A stretch of DNA of 64,000 nucleotides, from NCBI GenBank assembly GCA_035555795.1, contig DATMGE010000045.1, forward strand, positions 20,008-84,007. Direction: 5' to 3'. Position 1 is the stretch's first letter. Every line of letters starts with the position of its first letter. Below are positions 16,445 to 24,885 of this stretch, in pieces. This DNA is from RCIO01 sp035555795. Lineage in GTDB: Bacteria; Pseudomonadota; Alphaproteobacteria; Rhizobiales; Rhizobiaceae. The notes beneath the pieces were generated by a model. The model had not been told where the DNA came from. It ran no database searches and saw only the letters and a list, made by a program, of their open reading frames with translations. The translations under genes were made by a program, and so were the position numbers.

Positions 16445-17424
16445 GCTGCGCGCGGCTTGCGTGCGGTCGGCAGCGTGGCGATGCCGGCGCTGAAGCGTGC
16501 CGTTCCGCAGGCAAGATAGGCCATGCGCATCTGTTCGGCGCGTCCGCGCGCCACGGAGTCCAGGATCAGCCCCGTCACCATGAACAGCATTGCCAGCACC
16601 AGCAACCCGATCGACAGCATCCAGGTCGGCACGCGCGGCACCAGCCCCGTGGCGAAATATTCGATCAGGATGGGCATCATCAGCACGAGGCTGGCCAGCG
16701 CGCTGGCCGCCGCTATGGCGCCGAAGAAGCGCACCGGGCGCGTCTCCTTCAGCAGCATGGCGAACATCCAGAGTATCTTGAACCCGTCGCGGAAGGTGGA
16801 GAGCTTCGACGACGAGCCCTCCGGCCGCCGGCCATAGTCAAGCGGCAGTTCGCAGGTCGGCAGCTTCAGCATCGAGGCATGGACAGACATTTCGGTCTCG
16901 ATCTCGAAACCGGTCGAGACCGCCGGGAAGCTCTTGACGTAGCGCCGCGTGAAGGCGCGGTAGCCGGAGAAGATGTCGGTGAAATCGCGGCCGAAGAGAC
17001 GGTGGTAGAGCGCGTTGAACAGCCGGTTGCCGACAGCATGGCCGGCGCGCCCGGCATCCTCGCCGACGCCGCGCCGCGTGCCCACCACCATGTCGGCGCG
17101 CTCGGTCAGCAGCAGGTTGATGAGCTGCGGCGCATCCTCGGGCGCATAGGTGCCGTCGCCATCGGCCATCACATAGATGTCGGCGTCGATGTCGGCGAAC
17201 ATGCGGCGCACCACATTGCCCTTGCCCTGGCGCGGTTCGCGCACGACATGCGCGCCCGCCGCGCGCGCCCTGAGCGCGGTGAGATCGGTCGAATTGTTGT
17301 CGAAGACGAAGACGGCCGCATGCGGCAAGGCGGCGTGGAAGCCCGCCACCACATCGGCAATGGTCTTTTCCTCATTGTAGCAGGGCAGAAGGATCGCGAT
17401 CGTCGGCTCGGTGCGATGGGACAT
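16441..17424 (-). CDS. Glycosyltransferase family 2, polyprenyl-phosphate sugar transferase-like
   Basis: A 327-residue GT2 enzyme of the dolichol-phosphate-mannose-synthase type. AILLPCYNEEKTI opens the GT-A fold, VFDNNSTD and MADGDGTYAPED (the DxD metal motif) follow, then NRLFNALYHRLFG and SGYRAFTRRYVKSFP. Two C-terminal membrane helices lie near 245-270 and 280-305. The start MSHRTEPTIAIL at 17424 is preferred; the frame extends 49 codons upstream without family similarity. It is coupled to the GtrA gene and divergent from a polytopic membrane protein gene that could be the acceptor transferase. Confidence 0.9.
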   Translation of the reverse strand: MSHRTEPTIAILLPCYNEEKTIADVVAGFHAALPHAAVFVFDNNSTDLTALRARAAGAHVVREPRQGKGNVVRRMFADIDADIYVMADGDGTYAPEDAPQLINLLLTERADMVVGTRRGVGEDAGRAGHAVGNRLFNALYHRLFGRDFTDIFSGYRAFTRRYVKSFPAVSTGFEIETEMSVHASMLKLPTCELPLDYGRRPEGSSSKLSTFRDGFKILWMFAMLLKETRPVRFFGAIAAASALASLVLMMPILIEYFATGLVPRVPTWMLSIGLLVLAMLFMVTGLILDSVARGRAEQMRMAYLACGTARFSAGIATLPTARKPRAA

Positions 17425-17521
17425 TGCGGGGCTCCGGACACCCCTCGGCGGGGCCGCTTTACTATTTGTTACAGCCGTTAAGGTTAGGTTGAAGCCTGCC
17501 CTAGCTGCTGATGGAAATCGC

Positions 17522-19303
17522 ATGAGCCAGACAATGGCGGCCTCCGAAGCGGCGTCGCCGCGCCGCGCCACACCGTTCGGTTTCGCCCTTCTGCTGGCAC
17601 TCGGCGCATTCGCCGTTCAGGCCGCAACCGGTTTTCCGCGCCTGACGGATGCGGGCGGCGACAATGACAGCCTGCTGCGCCTGGTGCAGGTGCGCGACCT
17701 CATGGCCGGACAGGGCTGGTTCGACCTGACCCAGATGCGCCTCGGTCCGGACGGATTGCCGATGCACTGGTCGCGCCTTGTGGACCTGCCCATCGCGATC
17801 CTCATCGGCCTGTTAGGGCTGCTGCCCATGCCGGCGCAGATGGCGGAATGGGCAGCCATGGTGGTCTGGCCGTTCCTGCTGCTGGTCGCGGCCCTCTGGT
17901 TCCTCATCCGCGCCGCCATCGCGCTCGGTGGAGAAGACGCGATGATGCCGGCCGGCATTCTTGGCGTCATCGCCATGTATCATGTCGGCCTCTTTGCCGC
18001 CGGCACGCTCGACCACCATAATGTGCAGCTCGTGCTAGCGCTTGCGGTTCTGGCGCTGCTTGCCGGGGAACCCACCTTGCGCGCCGGCCTTGCCGCCGGG
18101 ATTGCGGCCGCGCTCATGCTGGCGGTCGGCATGGAGACGCTGCCGCTGCTTGCAATGTCGGGCATCGTGGTGGCGCTGCGCTTCTGGTGGGCCGGACGGG
18201 CCGAGGCGCTCTTCGCCGCCGGCTTCGGGATGGGGCTCGGCGCCACCGCCCTGCTGGTCCTCGCGGCGACGGTGCGTCCCTCGCAATGGTTTGCGCCCGC
18301 CTGCGATGCCTTCTCCATCGCGCAGGCAGCAAGCGCGGCTGTCGCGGGGCTGGGGCTGGCGGCGGCGGCACTCACCTCCCTGTCGTCATCGCGCGCGACA
18401 CGCAGCCTGGCGCTAGCCGCACTCGGACTGTCTGTCGGCGCGCTGGCGGTGACCTTCTTTCCCGGCTGCCTGGCCGATCCCTATGCGGGTTTGGACCCGC
18501 GCTTGCAGCGCTACTGGCTGCGCGCGGTGACCGAGGCGCAGCCTTTCTGGAGCGTGGTGCGGAGCAACCGGGCGCAGGCAGCTGCCTTCTACGTCACGCC
18601 GGTCATCGGGCTCGGCATATGCGCATGGATGTTGTTCCGCCACGGTGCATCGCGCGCGCTGGTCGCGGCAGGAGCATTGCTCGCCGCCGCCTTCCTCCTG
18701 TCGCTGTGGCAGGTGCGCGGCGGCAATTTCGCCGTGCCGCTGGCGGTGGTGCCGCTGGCCGCATGGATAGCCGGCTATCGCCGCCGCGCCACTATGCGAC
18801 CTTCGGCCGGAGCCTCGCTGGCGATGGTCTGCGCGTGGCTGGTTTCCGTTAATGTCGCCTGGGGCATGCTGGCCGCCGTGACCGTCGATCGCGGCAAGGC
18901 CGCGGAGGCCACTTCCGGCGAGCAGTGCACCGGCGCGGCGGCCTTCGCCACGCTTGCGGCGCTGCCGCCCTCCACCGTTCTCGCCGTCTCCAATCTCGGC
19001 TCGCCGATCCTCGCCTATACCGGGCACAGGGTGCTCGCCGGGCCCTATCACCGCAATGTCGCCGGCAATCTCACCGTCCTCGACGCGATGATGGGCGATG
19101 CCGGGGCAGCCCGCGCGATCGTTCGCGACCGGAACATCGCCTATGTCGCGCATTGCCCCGCCGATCCGGAAAGCGCCCTGCTGGCCGAATGGGCGCCCGG
19201 CGGTTTCATCGACGGGTTGCAGAAGGGCATCGTACCGGAATGGCTGGAAGCGATCCCGCAGGCGACGGGCGCGCCGCTGCAGCTCTACCGTGTTGCGGAC
19301 TGA
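17522..19303 (+). CDS. Polytopic membrane protein, possible GT-C-type glycosyltransferase
   Basis: A 593-residue protein with about 11-12 membrane helices and a C-terminal soluble part of about 110 residues. I do not recognise it as a named family. Just after the first helix, in a predicted periplasmic loop, is GGDNDSLLRLVQVRDLMAGQGWFD; an acidic motif in the first external loop followed by Arg-rich helices is what GT-C glycosyltransferases and oligosaccharyl transferases show. A second acidic site, GTLDHHNVQL, lies in a later loop. It is divergent from a coupled GT2-GtrA pair, with 97 bases between, so a role in transferring a polyprenyl-linked sugar is plausible but unproven. ATG chosen at 17522; the upstream extension overlaps the promoter region. 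Confidence 0.8.
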   Translation: MSQTMAASEAASPRRATPFGFALLLALGAFAVQAATGFPRLTDAGGDNDSLLRLVQVRDLMAGQGWFDLTQMRLGPDGLPMHWSRLVDLPIAILIGLLGLLPMPAQMAEWAAMVVWPFLLLVAALWFLIRAAIALGGEDAMMPAGILGVIAMYHVGLFAAGTLDHHNVQLVLALAVLALLAGEPTLRAGLAAGIAAALMLAVGMETLPLLAMSGIVVALRFWWAGRAEALFAAGFGMGLGATALLVLAATVRPSQWFAPACDAFSIAQAASAAVAGLGLAAAALTSLSSSRATRSLALAALGLSVGALAVTFFPGCLADPYAGLDPRLQRYWLRAVTEAQPFWSVVRSNRAQAAAFYVTPVIGLGICAWMLFRHGASRALVAAGALLAAAFLLSLWQVRGGNFAVPLAVVPLAAWIAGYRRRATMRPSAGASLAMVCAWLVSVNVAWGMLAAVTVDRGKAAEATSGEQCTGAAAFATLAALPPSTVLAVSNLGSPILAYTGHRVLAGPYHRNVAGNLTVLDAMMGDAGAARAIVRDRNIAYVAHCPADPESALLAEWAPGGFIDGLQKGIVPEWLEAIPQATGAPLQLYRVAD

Positions 19304-19383
19304 TTTCGCCGGCGAATGTCACGCTTTCTTAAGCCGAAGCTTATAGAGCAGACCCAACAAAGAGAAGAAATGACAGGGGTGCG

Positions 19384-20748
19384 ATGCACGGCCTGATGAT
19401 GTTCGAGGCGACGAGGGAGCGGGGCGAGTTCGCCTTGACCGATCCCCTTACGGGTCTGGGAAACCGTCGCCGCCTGTTCGACAAGGTTGACCGGCTTATC
19501 AGCGAGCGCGCCGCCGATCCGGCGCCCTTCGCGCTGGGCATACTGGACCTCGACGGCTTCAAGCCTATCAACGACCTCTTCGGCCGTGGTGCGGGCGATC
19601 ATATCCTGCGGCAGGTCGGCCTGCGGCTTGGCGCAGCCATGGACCGCCATTCCTTCGTCGCACGCGTCGGCCCCGACGAATTCGCCTTCCTTTTTCCCAT
19701 GGTCTTCAGCGAGGAAGCGGTGGCGCGCAAGGCGCGCATGCTGATCGAGGTGCTGTCGGCACCCTATGATGTGGGCGAGCGCACGGCGCGCCTGTCGGCC
19801 TCGGTTGGTTGCTCGCTGTTTCATTCCATGGAGGAGAATACGCAGCTCCTCGTCGCCAAGGCCGAGACGGCGCTCTACCATGCCAAGCGCTCCGGGCGCG
19901 GCGAGGTCGTCGTCTACACGGTCGAGATGGAGGAAGCGGCCAAGCGCGTCACCCATATCGAGCAGGCGCTGCGCCGCGCCGTGGCCGCAGGCGAGGTCGA
20001 GCCCTATTTCCAGCCGATCGTCGACCTGCAAAGCCGCCATATTCTCGGCTTCGAGACGTTGGCGCGCTGGACCGACAAGGATCTCGGCGCCATCTCCCCG
20101 GCTGTCTTCATTCCCATCGCCGAGGAGCGCGGCATCATCGGGCCGCTGTCGCAGCTTATCCTGCGCAAGGCCACCGAAGCCGCGCGCGAATGGCCTCCGG
20201 ACCTCTTCCTGTCCTTCAACCTGTCGCCATCGCAACTCGTCGACCAGAATACCGGCCTGCATGTCCTGTCGATCCTGAATCGCACCGGCTTCGACCCACG
20301 CCGCCTGGAAATAGAAATCACCGAGACCGGTCTCATGACCGATCCGGCCTCCGCCGAGAAGATCGTGGGGGATCTCAAGCATGTCGGGATCCGCGTCGCG
20401 CTCGATGATTTCGGCACCGGCCAATCGTCGCTCGGCCGCCTGCGCGACTTCCCTTTCGACAAGCTCAAGATCGACCGCGCCTTCATCTCCTCGATCCTGT
20501 GGGACAAGCCGTCCGAACATATCACCCGCGCCATCCTGGCCATGTGCGAGGGGCTCGGCATGGATGTCGTCGCCGAGGGGATCGAGGAAGAGGCGCAGGC
20601 GTCGCGGCTGATCGAATTCGGCTGCGCATCCGGCCAGGGCTTCCTGTTCGGCCGCCCCTGCGACGCCGTCGAGACGCTTGCCTTGCTGCGCAGCGTGACG
20701 GATCGCCCTTCCCCGGATGCCGACCGGGGACTTCCCGCGCATACTTGA
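19384..20748 (+). CDS. GGDEF-EAL protein, probable c-di-GMP phosphodiesterase with degenerate GGDEF
   Basis: A 454-residue cytoplasmic protein without a sensor domain. The GGDEF domain occupies about residues 15-180 (DPLTGLGNRRRL, LDLDGFKPIND), but the signature is VGPDEF (95-100), with proline for the second glycine, and no RxxD inhibitory site precedes it, so cyclase activity is unlikely. The EAL domain (about 195-435) reads ETLARW at 224, with the catalytic set otherwise intact: FNLSPSQL, EITETG, DDFGTG, LKIDRAFI, VAEGIE. The GGDEF part may bind GTP as a regulator. It stands alone, 80 bases after the preceding gene and 55 before the next. Confidence 0.93.
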   Translation: MHGLMMFEATRERGEFALTDPLTGLGNRRRLFDKVDRLISERAADPAPFALGILDLDGFKPINDLFGRGAGDHILRQVGLRLGAAMDRHSFVARVGPDEFAFLFPMVFSEEAVARKARMLIEVLSAPYDVGERTARLSASVGCSLFHSMEENTQLLVAKAETALYHAKRSGRGEVVVYTVEMEEAAKRVTHIEQALRRAVAAGEVEPYFQPIVDLQSRHILGFETLARWTDKDLGAISPAVFIPIAEERGIIGPLSQLILRKATEAAREWPPDLFLSFNLSPSQLVDQNTGLHVLSILNRTGFDPRRLEIEITETGLMTDPASAEKIVGDLKHVGIRVALDDFGTGQSSLGRLRDFPFDKLKIDRAFISSILWDKPSEHITRAILAMCEGLGMDVVAEGIEEEAQASRLIEFGCASGQGFLFGRPCDAVETLALLRSVTDRPSPDADRGLPAHT

Positions 20749-20803
20749 CTTGCCGCCTGCGCGGCTGGCTTATCAGGCTCCTGAACGGAGCAGCAGATCG
20801 ACC

Positions 20804-21568
20804 ATGGACCATGCCCGCTTTCCCGATCTTTCCGGAGCTTCGGTTCTCGTCACCGGCGGCGGTTCGGGCATCGGCGCGGCCATCACCGAAGGCTTTGCGC
20901 GGCAGGGCGCGCGCGTCGCCTTCATCGACATCGCTCCCGGACCGAGCACGGAGCTTGCCGCCCGCCTCGCCGAAGAGACCGGCATGCAGCCGCTGCATAT
21001 CGCGGCCGATATCACCGACACCGCGGTGCTGGCGGAGGCCGTCGACCTTGCAGTGGCGGCGCACGGGCCGGTGTCCATCCTCGTGAACAATGCGGCGCGC
21101 GACGACAGGCATGCGGTGGGCAACGTCTCGCAGCACGACTGGGATACCAATCATGCCGTTAACCTGCGGGCGCAGTTCTTCGCCACGCAGGCGGTGGCCG
21201 ACGGCATGAAGGCCGTCGGCAAGGGGGCGATCGTCAATCTCACCTCCACCGGCTACATGATGAATGTCGGCGACTATCCGGTCTATGCCGCCGCCAAGGC
21301 CGGCGTCGTCGGCCTGACCAAGAGCCTTGCCGGCGCGCTCGGCCCGCACGGCATCCGCGTCAATGCGCTGGCGCCCGGCTGGGTGATGACGGAGCGCCAG
21401 CGGGAATTGTGGGCGACGCCCGCGGACATCGCCGCCCATGTCGCGCGCCAGTGCCTGCGCCGCGAGATCGCGCCGGCCGACATGGTCGGCCCCTGCCTTT
21501 TCCTGGCGTCCGATGCCTCAGCCATGATGACGGCGCAGACGATCATCGTCGACGGCGGCATCCTTTGA
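20804..21568 (+). CDS. Short-chain dehydrogenase/reductase (SDR family)
   Basis: A 254-residue classical SDR oxidoreductase. The nucleotide motif TGGGSGIG is at residues 15-22, NNAA follows, the catalytic Ser lies in LTSTGYM, and the Tyr/Lys pair is VYAAAK. An acidic residue after beta-2 (FIDIAPG) suggests NAD preference. The stop overlaps the TTG start of a gluconolactonase-family gene. Such dehydrogenase-lactonase pairs oxidise an aldose to a lactone and then hydrolyse it, so the substrate is likely a sugar such as galactose, arabinose or fucose. The start MDHARFPDL was chosen to give the standard SDR N-terminus. Confidence 0.9.
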   Translation: MDHARFPDLSGASVLVTGGGSGIGAAITEGFARQGARVAFIDIAPGPSTELAARLAEETGMQPLHIAADITDTAVLAEAVDLAVAAHGPVSILVNNAARDDRHAVGNVSQHDWDTNHAVNLRAQFFATQAVADGMKAVGKGAIVNLTSTGYMMNVGDYPVYAAAKAGVVGLTKSLAGALGPHGIRVNALAPGWVMTERQRELWATPADIAAHVARQCLRREIAPADMVGPCLFLASDASAMMTAQTIIVDGGIL

Positions 21569-22428
21569 GCATCCTCGGACACGCCGTCTGCGAGCTTGGC
21601 GAAGGGCCGACCTACGAGGCGGCCACCGACACGCTCTGGTGGTTCGACATCGTCGCCTGCCGGCTGCACGAATACAGGTTTTCCGATGCGCGCGAGCGCA
21701 TGCATGCGCTGCCTATGATGGCGAGCGCGCTGGCGGTGGTCGATGCGGACCGGCATGTGCTGGCGACCGAACACGGCCTCTTCCTGCGTGACGTCGCTTC
21801 CGGCAGCCTCGACCTGCTGGCGCCGATCGAGGCCGACAATCCGGTCACGCGCTCCAACGATGCGCGGGTGCATCCCTGCGGCGCCTTCTGGATCGGTACG
21901 ATGGGCAAGGCGGCCGAGGCCGGCGCGGGGGCCATTTACTGGTATCGGGCGGGCGAATTGCGCCGCCTGTTCGGCGACATCACCATCACCAATTCCATCT
22001 GCTTTTCGCCGGGCGGCGATATTGCCTGGTTCGCCGATACGCGGCGTAACATCGTCTGGCGCGTCGCCTGCGATCCGCTGACGGGACTGCCTGTCGGAGA
22101 GCCGTCCGTCTTCGTCGACCGCACTGGCGAGAGCGCTGGCATGGACGGCTCGGTCTGCGATGCCGAAGGGGTGGTCTGGAATGCGCGCTGGGGCGCCGGC
22201 ATGGTGGATGCCTATGACGGGGGAGGCCGGCTGCTGCGGTCGCTGCCCATCCCCGCGCGGCAGGTTTCCTGCCCCGTCTTCGTCGGCGCGGATGCAAGCC
22301 GCATGGCCGTCACGTCAGCCTGGCAGGGGCTCGACGAGGCCGCATTGCGGGAAGACAGGCATGCCGGCCGTACATTCCTGCTCAACCTGCCGATGCGCGG
22401 GCGGCTCGATCCGTTGATCGCGCTTTAG
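21565..22428 (+). CDS. SMP-30/gluconolactonase family sugar lactonase
   Basis: A 287-residue six-bladed beta-propeller lactonase. The metal-binding residues are seen in CELGEGPTY (Glu), TRSNDARVHPCGAFWIGTM (Asn/Asp), ITNSICFSPGG (Asn) and AGMDGSVCDAEG (Asp). The start is a TTG in a TTGA overlap with the SDR stop; no ATG lies close enough to keep the first metal ligand. It should hydrolyse the aldonolactone made by the SDR. A hairpin-forming repeat follows its stop immediately. Confidence 0.88.
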   Translation: MSILGHAVCELGEGPTYEAATDTLWWFDIVACRLHEYRFSDARERMHALPMMASALAVVDADRHVLATEHGLFLRDVASGSLDLLAPIEADNPVTRSNDARVHPCGAFWIGTMGKAAEAGAGAIYWYRAGELRRLFGDITITNSICFSPGGDIAWFADTRRNIVWRVACDPLTGLPVGEPSVFVDRTGESAGMDGSVCDAEGVVWNARWGAGMVDAYDGGGRLLRSLPIPARQVSCPVFVGADASRMAVTSAWQGLDEAALREDRHAGRTFLLNLPMRGRLDPLIAL

Positions 22429-22430
22429 CG

Positions 22431-22472
22431 TAATTCCAGCAAAAGTGCGCAGCGGTTTTGCGTCCGGAATTA
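22431..22472. repeat. Short hairpin-forming intergenic repeat between convergent genes
   Basis: A nested inverted repeat: outer arms taattcc (22431-22437) and ggaatta (22466-22472), inner arms gcaaaa (22439-22444) and ttttgc (22456-22461). I recognise its shape from short dispersed repeats common in Mesorhizobium-like genomes. Partial copies with the words attccagcaaa and attccgcc occur at 24858 and 44525. It lies between two convergent genes and could terminate both. Confidence 0.65.
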
Positions 22473-22488
22473 GGTAAAAACAAAGAGT

Positions 22489-22839
22489 TTAGCGCTCGAT
22501 GCAGATTTTCGTATGCCCCGAGCGTACGAAGCCCAGCGCATTCGCGGCCGCCTTCGACAGGTCGATCACCCGCCCTTTGACGAAAGGCCCACGATCGTTG
22601 ATGCGCACCACCACGGCCTTGCCGTTGCGCTGGTTGGTCACCCGCACCTTGCTGCCGAAGGGCAGCGAACGGTGCGCCGCCGTCATGGCGGCGGGGTTCA
22701 TGCGCTCCCCCGAAGCCGTCTTGGAAGTCAACGCATACCAGGAGGCACTGCCGCACTGAGCCTGCGCCATGCCGGTGCCGAACACACCCGCCAGCGCGAG
22801 CACGGAAACGACCGTGCCGATCCGTCGAAAATTCATCAA
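22489..22839 (-). CDS. RlpA-like secreted double-psi beta-barrel protein
   Basis: A 116-residue exported protein. A signal peptide (about residues 1-28, ending AQA) is followed by a short RlpA domain: CGSASWYALTSKTASGERMNP, LPFGSKVRVTN, VVVRINDRGPFVKGRVIDLS. The Asp in NDRGPF is the family catalytic residue of RlpA lytic transglycosylases. No SPOR domain is present, so it is a minimal version that may not localise to the septum. An alternative ATG is the second codon. Confidence 0.88.
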   Translation of the reverse strand: MMNFRRIGTVVSVLALAGVFGTGMAQAQCGSASWYALTSKTASGERMNPAAMTAAHRSLPFGSKVRVTNQRNGKAVVVRINDRGPFVKGRVIDLSKAAANALGFVRSGHTKICIER

Positions 22840-22953
22840 AAACCCTCACTTTGACCCTTTGCGGCCAGTGCTGGCCGAATGTGGCCGTGAGGGGGCGGTG
22901 CCGGACACGTTGGATGACTCGGCGAAACCGTATGTGAGACGGATACAGGCGAG

Positions 22954-23142
22954 TCAGCCGTTGCCGCGCGGCGCGATGAAGAAGACGTGGACCGACATCG
23001 CAGCGAAAGCCCAGAACAGCAGAGCCCAGAATATCTGGCCGGTATAGAGCTCGAAGGCGCCCCATCCGGCGCAGACAAGCACGATCAGCACCCGCACCCA
23101 GAGCGGGCGGAAGAAGGGGTGATCGGCCTCGATGAGCTTCAT
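22954..23142 (-). CDS. Small DUF3329-like membrane protein
   Basis: A 62-residue protein with two membrane helices and the start MKLIEADHPFFRPLW, which matches the small DUF3329 proteins of Rhizobiales. Function unknown. It starts 3 bases after the pncA stop on the same strand and is probably transcribed with it. Confidence 0.75.
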   Translation of the reverse strand: MKLIEADHPFFRPLWVRVLIVLVCAGWGAFELYTGQIFWALLFWAFAAMSVHVFFIAPRGNG

Positions 23143-23145
23143 GGA

Positions 23146-23745
23146 TCAGGCGAGCCGCACGCCGGCATCGCGCATGCGCGCCGTCATGGCGGCCAGCGAG
23201 CCGTCGAGGTCGATCGCCCGGCAGCCTTCCATGGCTACCGTGACCTCGAAGCCGTGCGCCACCGCGTCCAGCGCCGAGAAGGCGACGCAGAAGTCGGTCG
23301 CCAGCCCAGCCAGCGTCAGCTTGCGGATGCCACGTTCCTTGAGATAGCCGGCCAGTCCGGTCGGTGTCGTGCGGTCGTTCTCAAAGAAGGTCGAGTAGGA
23401 ATCGATCGCCGGCCGAAAGCCCTTGCGGACAACGATTTCGGCCTTCTGCCAGACGAGCCCGGGATGGAATTCCGCGCCGGTGGTGCCCTGCACGCAGTGA
23501 TCGGGCCACAGGGTCTGTTCGCCATAGGGCATGGCAACGGTGGTGAAGGGCGCCTTGCCGGAATGCGAGGAGGCGAAGCTGGAATGTCCCGCGGGATGCC
23601 AGTCCTGGGTGAGAACGACATGATCGAAGCCGGCGATCATCTCGTTGATCACCGGCACCACGGCGTCGCCATCGGCAACGGCCAGCGCGCCGCCCGGACA
23701 GAAATCGTTCTGCACATCGACAACGATCAGCGCTCTGTCAGCCAT
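23146..23745 (-). CDS. pncA: Nicotinamidase / bifunctional pyrazinamidase
   Basis: A 199-residue isochorismatase-fold amidase that turns nicotinamide into nicotinate for NAD salvage. The catalytic triad is visible as D10 in VVDVQNDF, Lys in VVRKGF and Cys in GLATDFCVAFSALDA; metal ligands appear in TQDWHPAGHSSF. The ATG at 23745 begins the conserved MADRALIVVD; the frame extends 37 codons upstream without similarity. It overlaps nothing and leads the small DUF3329 gene. Confidence 0.94.
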   Translation of the reverse strand: MADRALIVVDVQNDFCPGGALAVADGDAVVPVINEMIAGFDHVVLTQDWHPAGHSSFASSHSGKAPFTTVAMPYGEQTLWPDHCVQGTTGAEFHPGLVWQKAEIVVRKGFRPAIDSYSTFFENDRTTPTGLAGYLKERGIRKLTLAGLATDFCVAFSALDAVAHGFEVTVAMEGCRAIDLDGSLAAMTARMRDAGVRLA

Positions 23746-24026
23746 TCGAACCCCTTTTGCATGCCGGCAGGCACAAGACCCGCAATCCTTCGACTTTGCA
23801 AGCCGCAGGCGGCCCGCATGCTCGCCAGCAGCGAATCCGCGCAATGTGCGACCCATCGGGCCGCCCAGTTTGGAACCTCGTCCTGTGTGTTTGCCTTGAC
23901 CCGAAGCCGGCGCGCAGCATAATCACGCCCCACAGGAAGACCAGCCTTGCATGCGGCCGGATTGCCGCTATCGGACGCAAGCCGGAAACGCCAGCGCCCG
24001 ATGCCCACAGCGAAGAGGTTCAGCAA

Positions 24027-24854
24027 ATGCTCAACGCCGCCCTGCGCGACAATGCGGATGCGCCGCGCACCGAATTTCCGATCCCCGCCAATGTCTATGC
24101 GGAGAAGGTCGTTTCGGTCGAACATTTCACGCAGGATCTCTTCCGCTTCCGCATCACCCGCCCGCAGGCCTTCCGTTTCCGCTCGGGCGAATTCGTCATG
24201 ATCGGCCTGCCCAATGCCGAGAAGCCGGTGTTCCGCGCCTATTCGGTGGCGAGCCCCGCCTGGGACGAGGAACTGGAGTTCTATTCCATCAAGGTGCCGG
24301 ACGGCCCGCTGACGCAGCACCTGCAGAAGATCCAGCCCGGCGACACGGTGCTCCTGCGGCAGAAGGCGACCGGGACGCTCATCGTCGATGCGCTGACGCC
24401 GGCGCGGCGCGTCTACATGATCGCCACCGGAACCGGCATCGCGCCCTTCGCCAGCCTGATCCGCGATCCCGAGACCTATGAGAAGTTCGACCAGATCATC
24501 CTCACCAATACATGCCGCGACCTGGCCGACCTGGCCTATGGCAACCGGCTGGTGGAGGAGACCCGCGCCGACCCGCTGATCGGCGAACTGACCGAAGGCC
24601 GCCTGCATTATTATGCGACGACCACCCGGCAGGAGAGCCCGTTCATGGGCCGCATCACCAGGCTGATCGAGAATGGCAAGCTGTTCGCCGATCTCGGCGT
24701 GCCGCCGCTCGACCGCGCCACCGACCGGGTGATGATCTGCGGCTCCATGGCCATGCTGAAGGACGTCAAGGAACTGGTCGAGAAGGCCGGTTTCGATGAA
24801 GGCTCCGTCAGCGCGCCGGGCGACTTCGTGGTCGAGCGCGCCTTCGTCGGATAG
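24027..24854 (+). CDS. fpr: Ferredoxin/flavodoxin-NADP+ reductase
   Basis: A 275-residue FAD-containing reductase of the bacterial type. The FAD motif FRAYSVASP and the NADP motif ATGTGIAPFASLIRDP are complete. The C-terminus FVVERAFVG is the one usual in alphaproteobacterial Fpr, where the last residues stack on the flavin. It supplies electrons to or from ferredoxin or flavodoxin in oxidative stress. The ATG at 24027 follows gaagagg; the open frame continues 90 codons upstream but has no similarity. Fpr could serve the P450 11 kb downstream, but nothing in the sequence links them. Confidence 0.93.
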   Translation: MLNAALRDNADAPRTEFPIPANVYAEKVVSVEHFTQDLFRFRITRPQAFRFRSGEFVMIGLPNAEKPVFRAYSVASPAWDEELEFYSIKVPDGPLTQHLQKIQPGDTVLLRQKATGTLIVDALTPARRVYMIATGTGIAPFASLIRDPETYEKFDQIILTNTCRDLADLAYGNRLVEETRADPLIGELTEGRLHYYATTTRQESPFMGRITRLIENGKLFADLGVPPLDRATDRVMICGSMAMLKDVKELVEKAGFDEGSVSAPGDFVVERAFVG

Positions 24855-24863
24855 AGCATTCCA

Positions 24864-24877
24864 GCAAAGTGCTTTGC
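24864..24877. terminator. Small palindrome between fpr and the ABC operon
   Basis: Arms gcaaag (24864-24869) and ctttgc (24872-24877) lie 9 bases after the fpr stop, before the convergent permease gene. It is preceded by attcca, so it looks like a partial copy of the repeat at 22431-22472. Terminator function is possible but there is no T-run. Confidence 0.35.
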
Positions 24878-24885
24878 CGCTCGCC

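Noticed and set aside
14691..16514. A 607-codon minus-strand frame opposite hemA
   Set aside because: Antisense to hemA; composition typical of shadow frames, and it runs through the hemA terminator.
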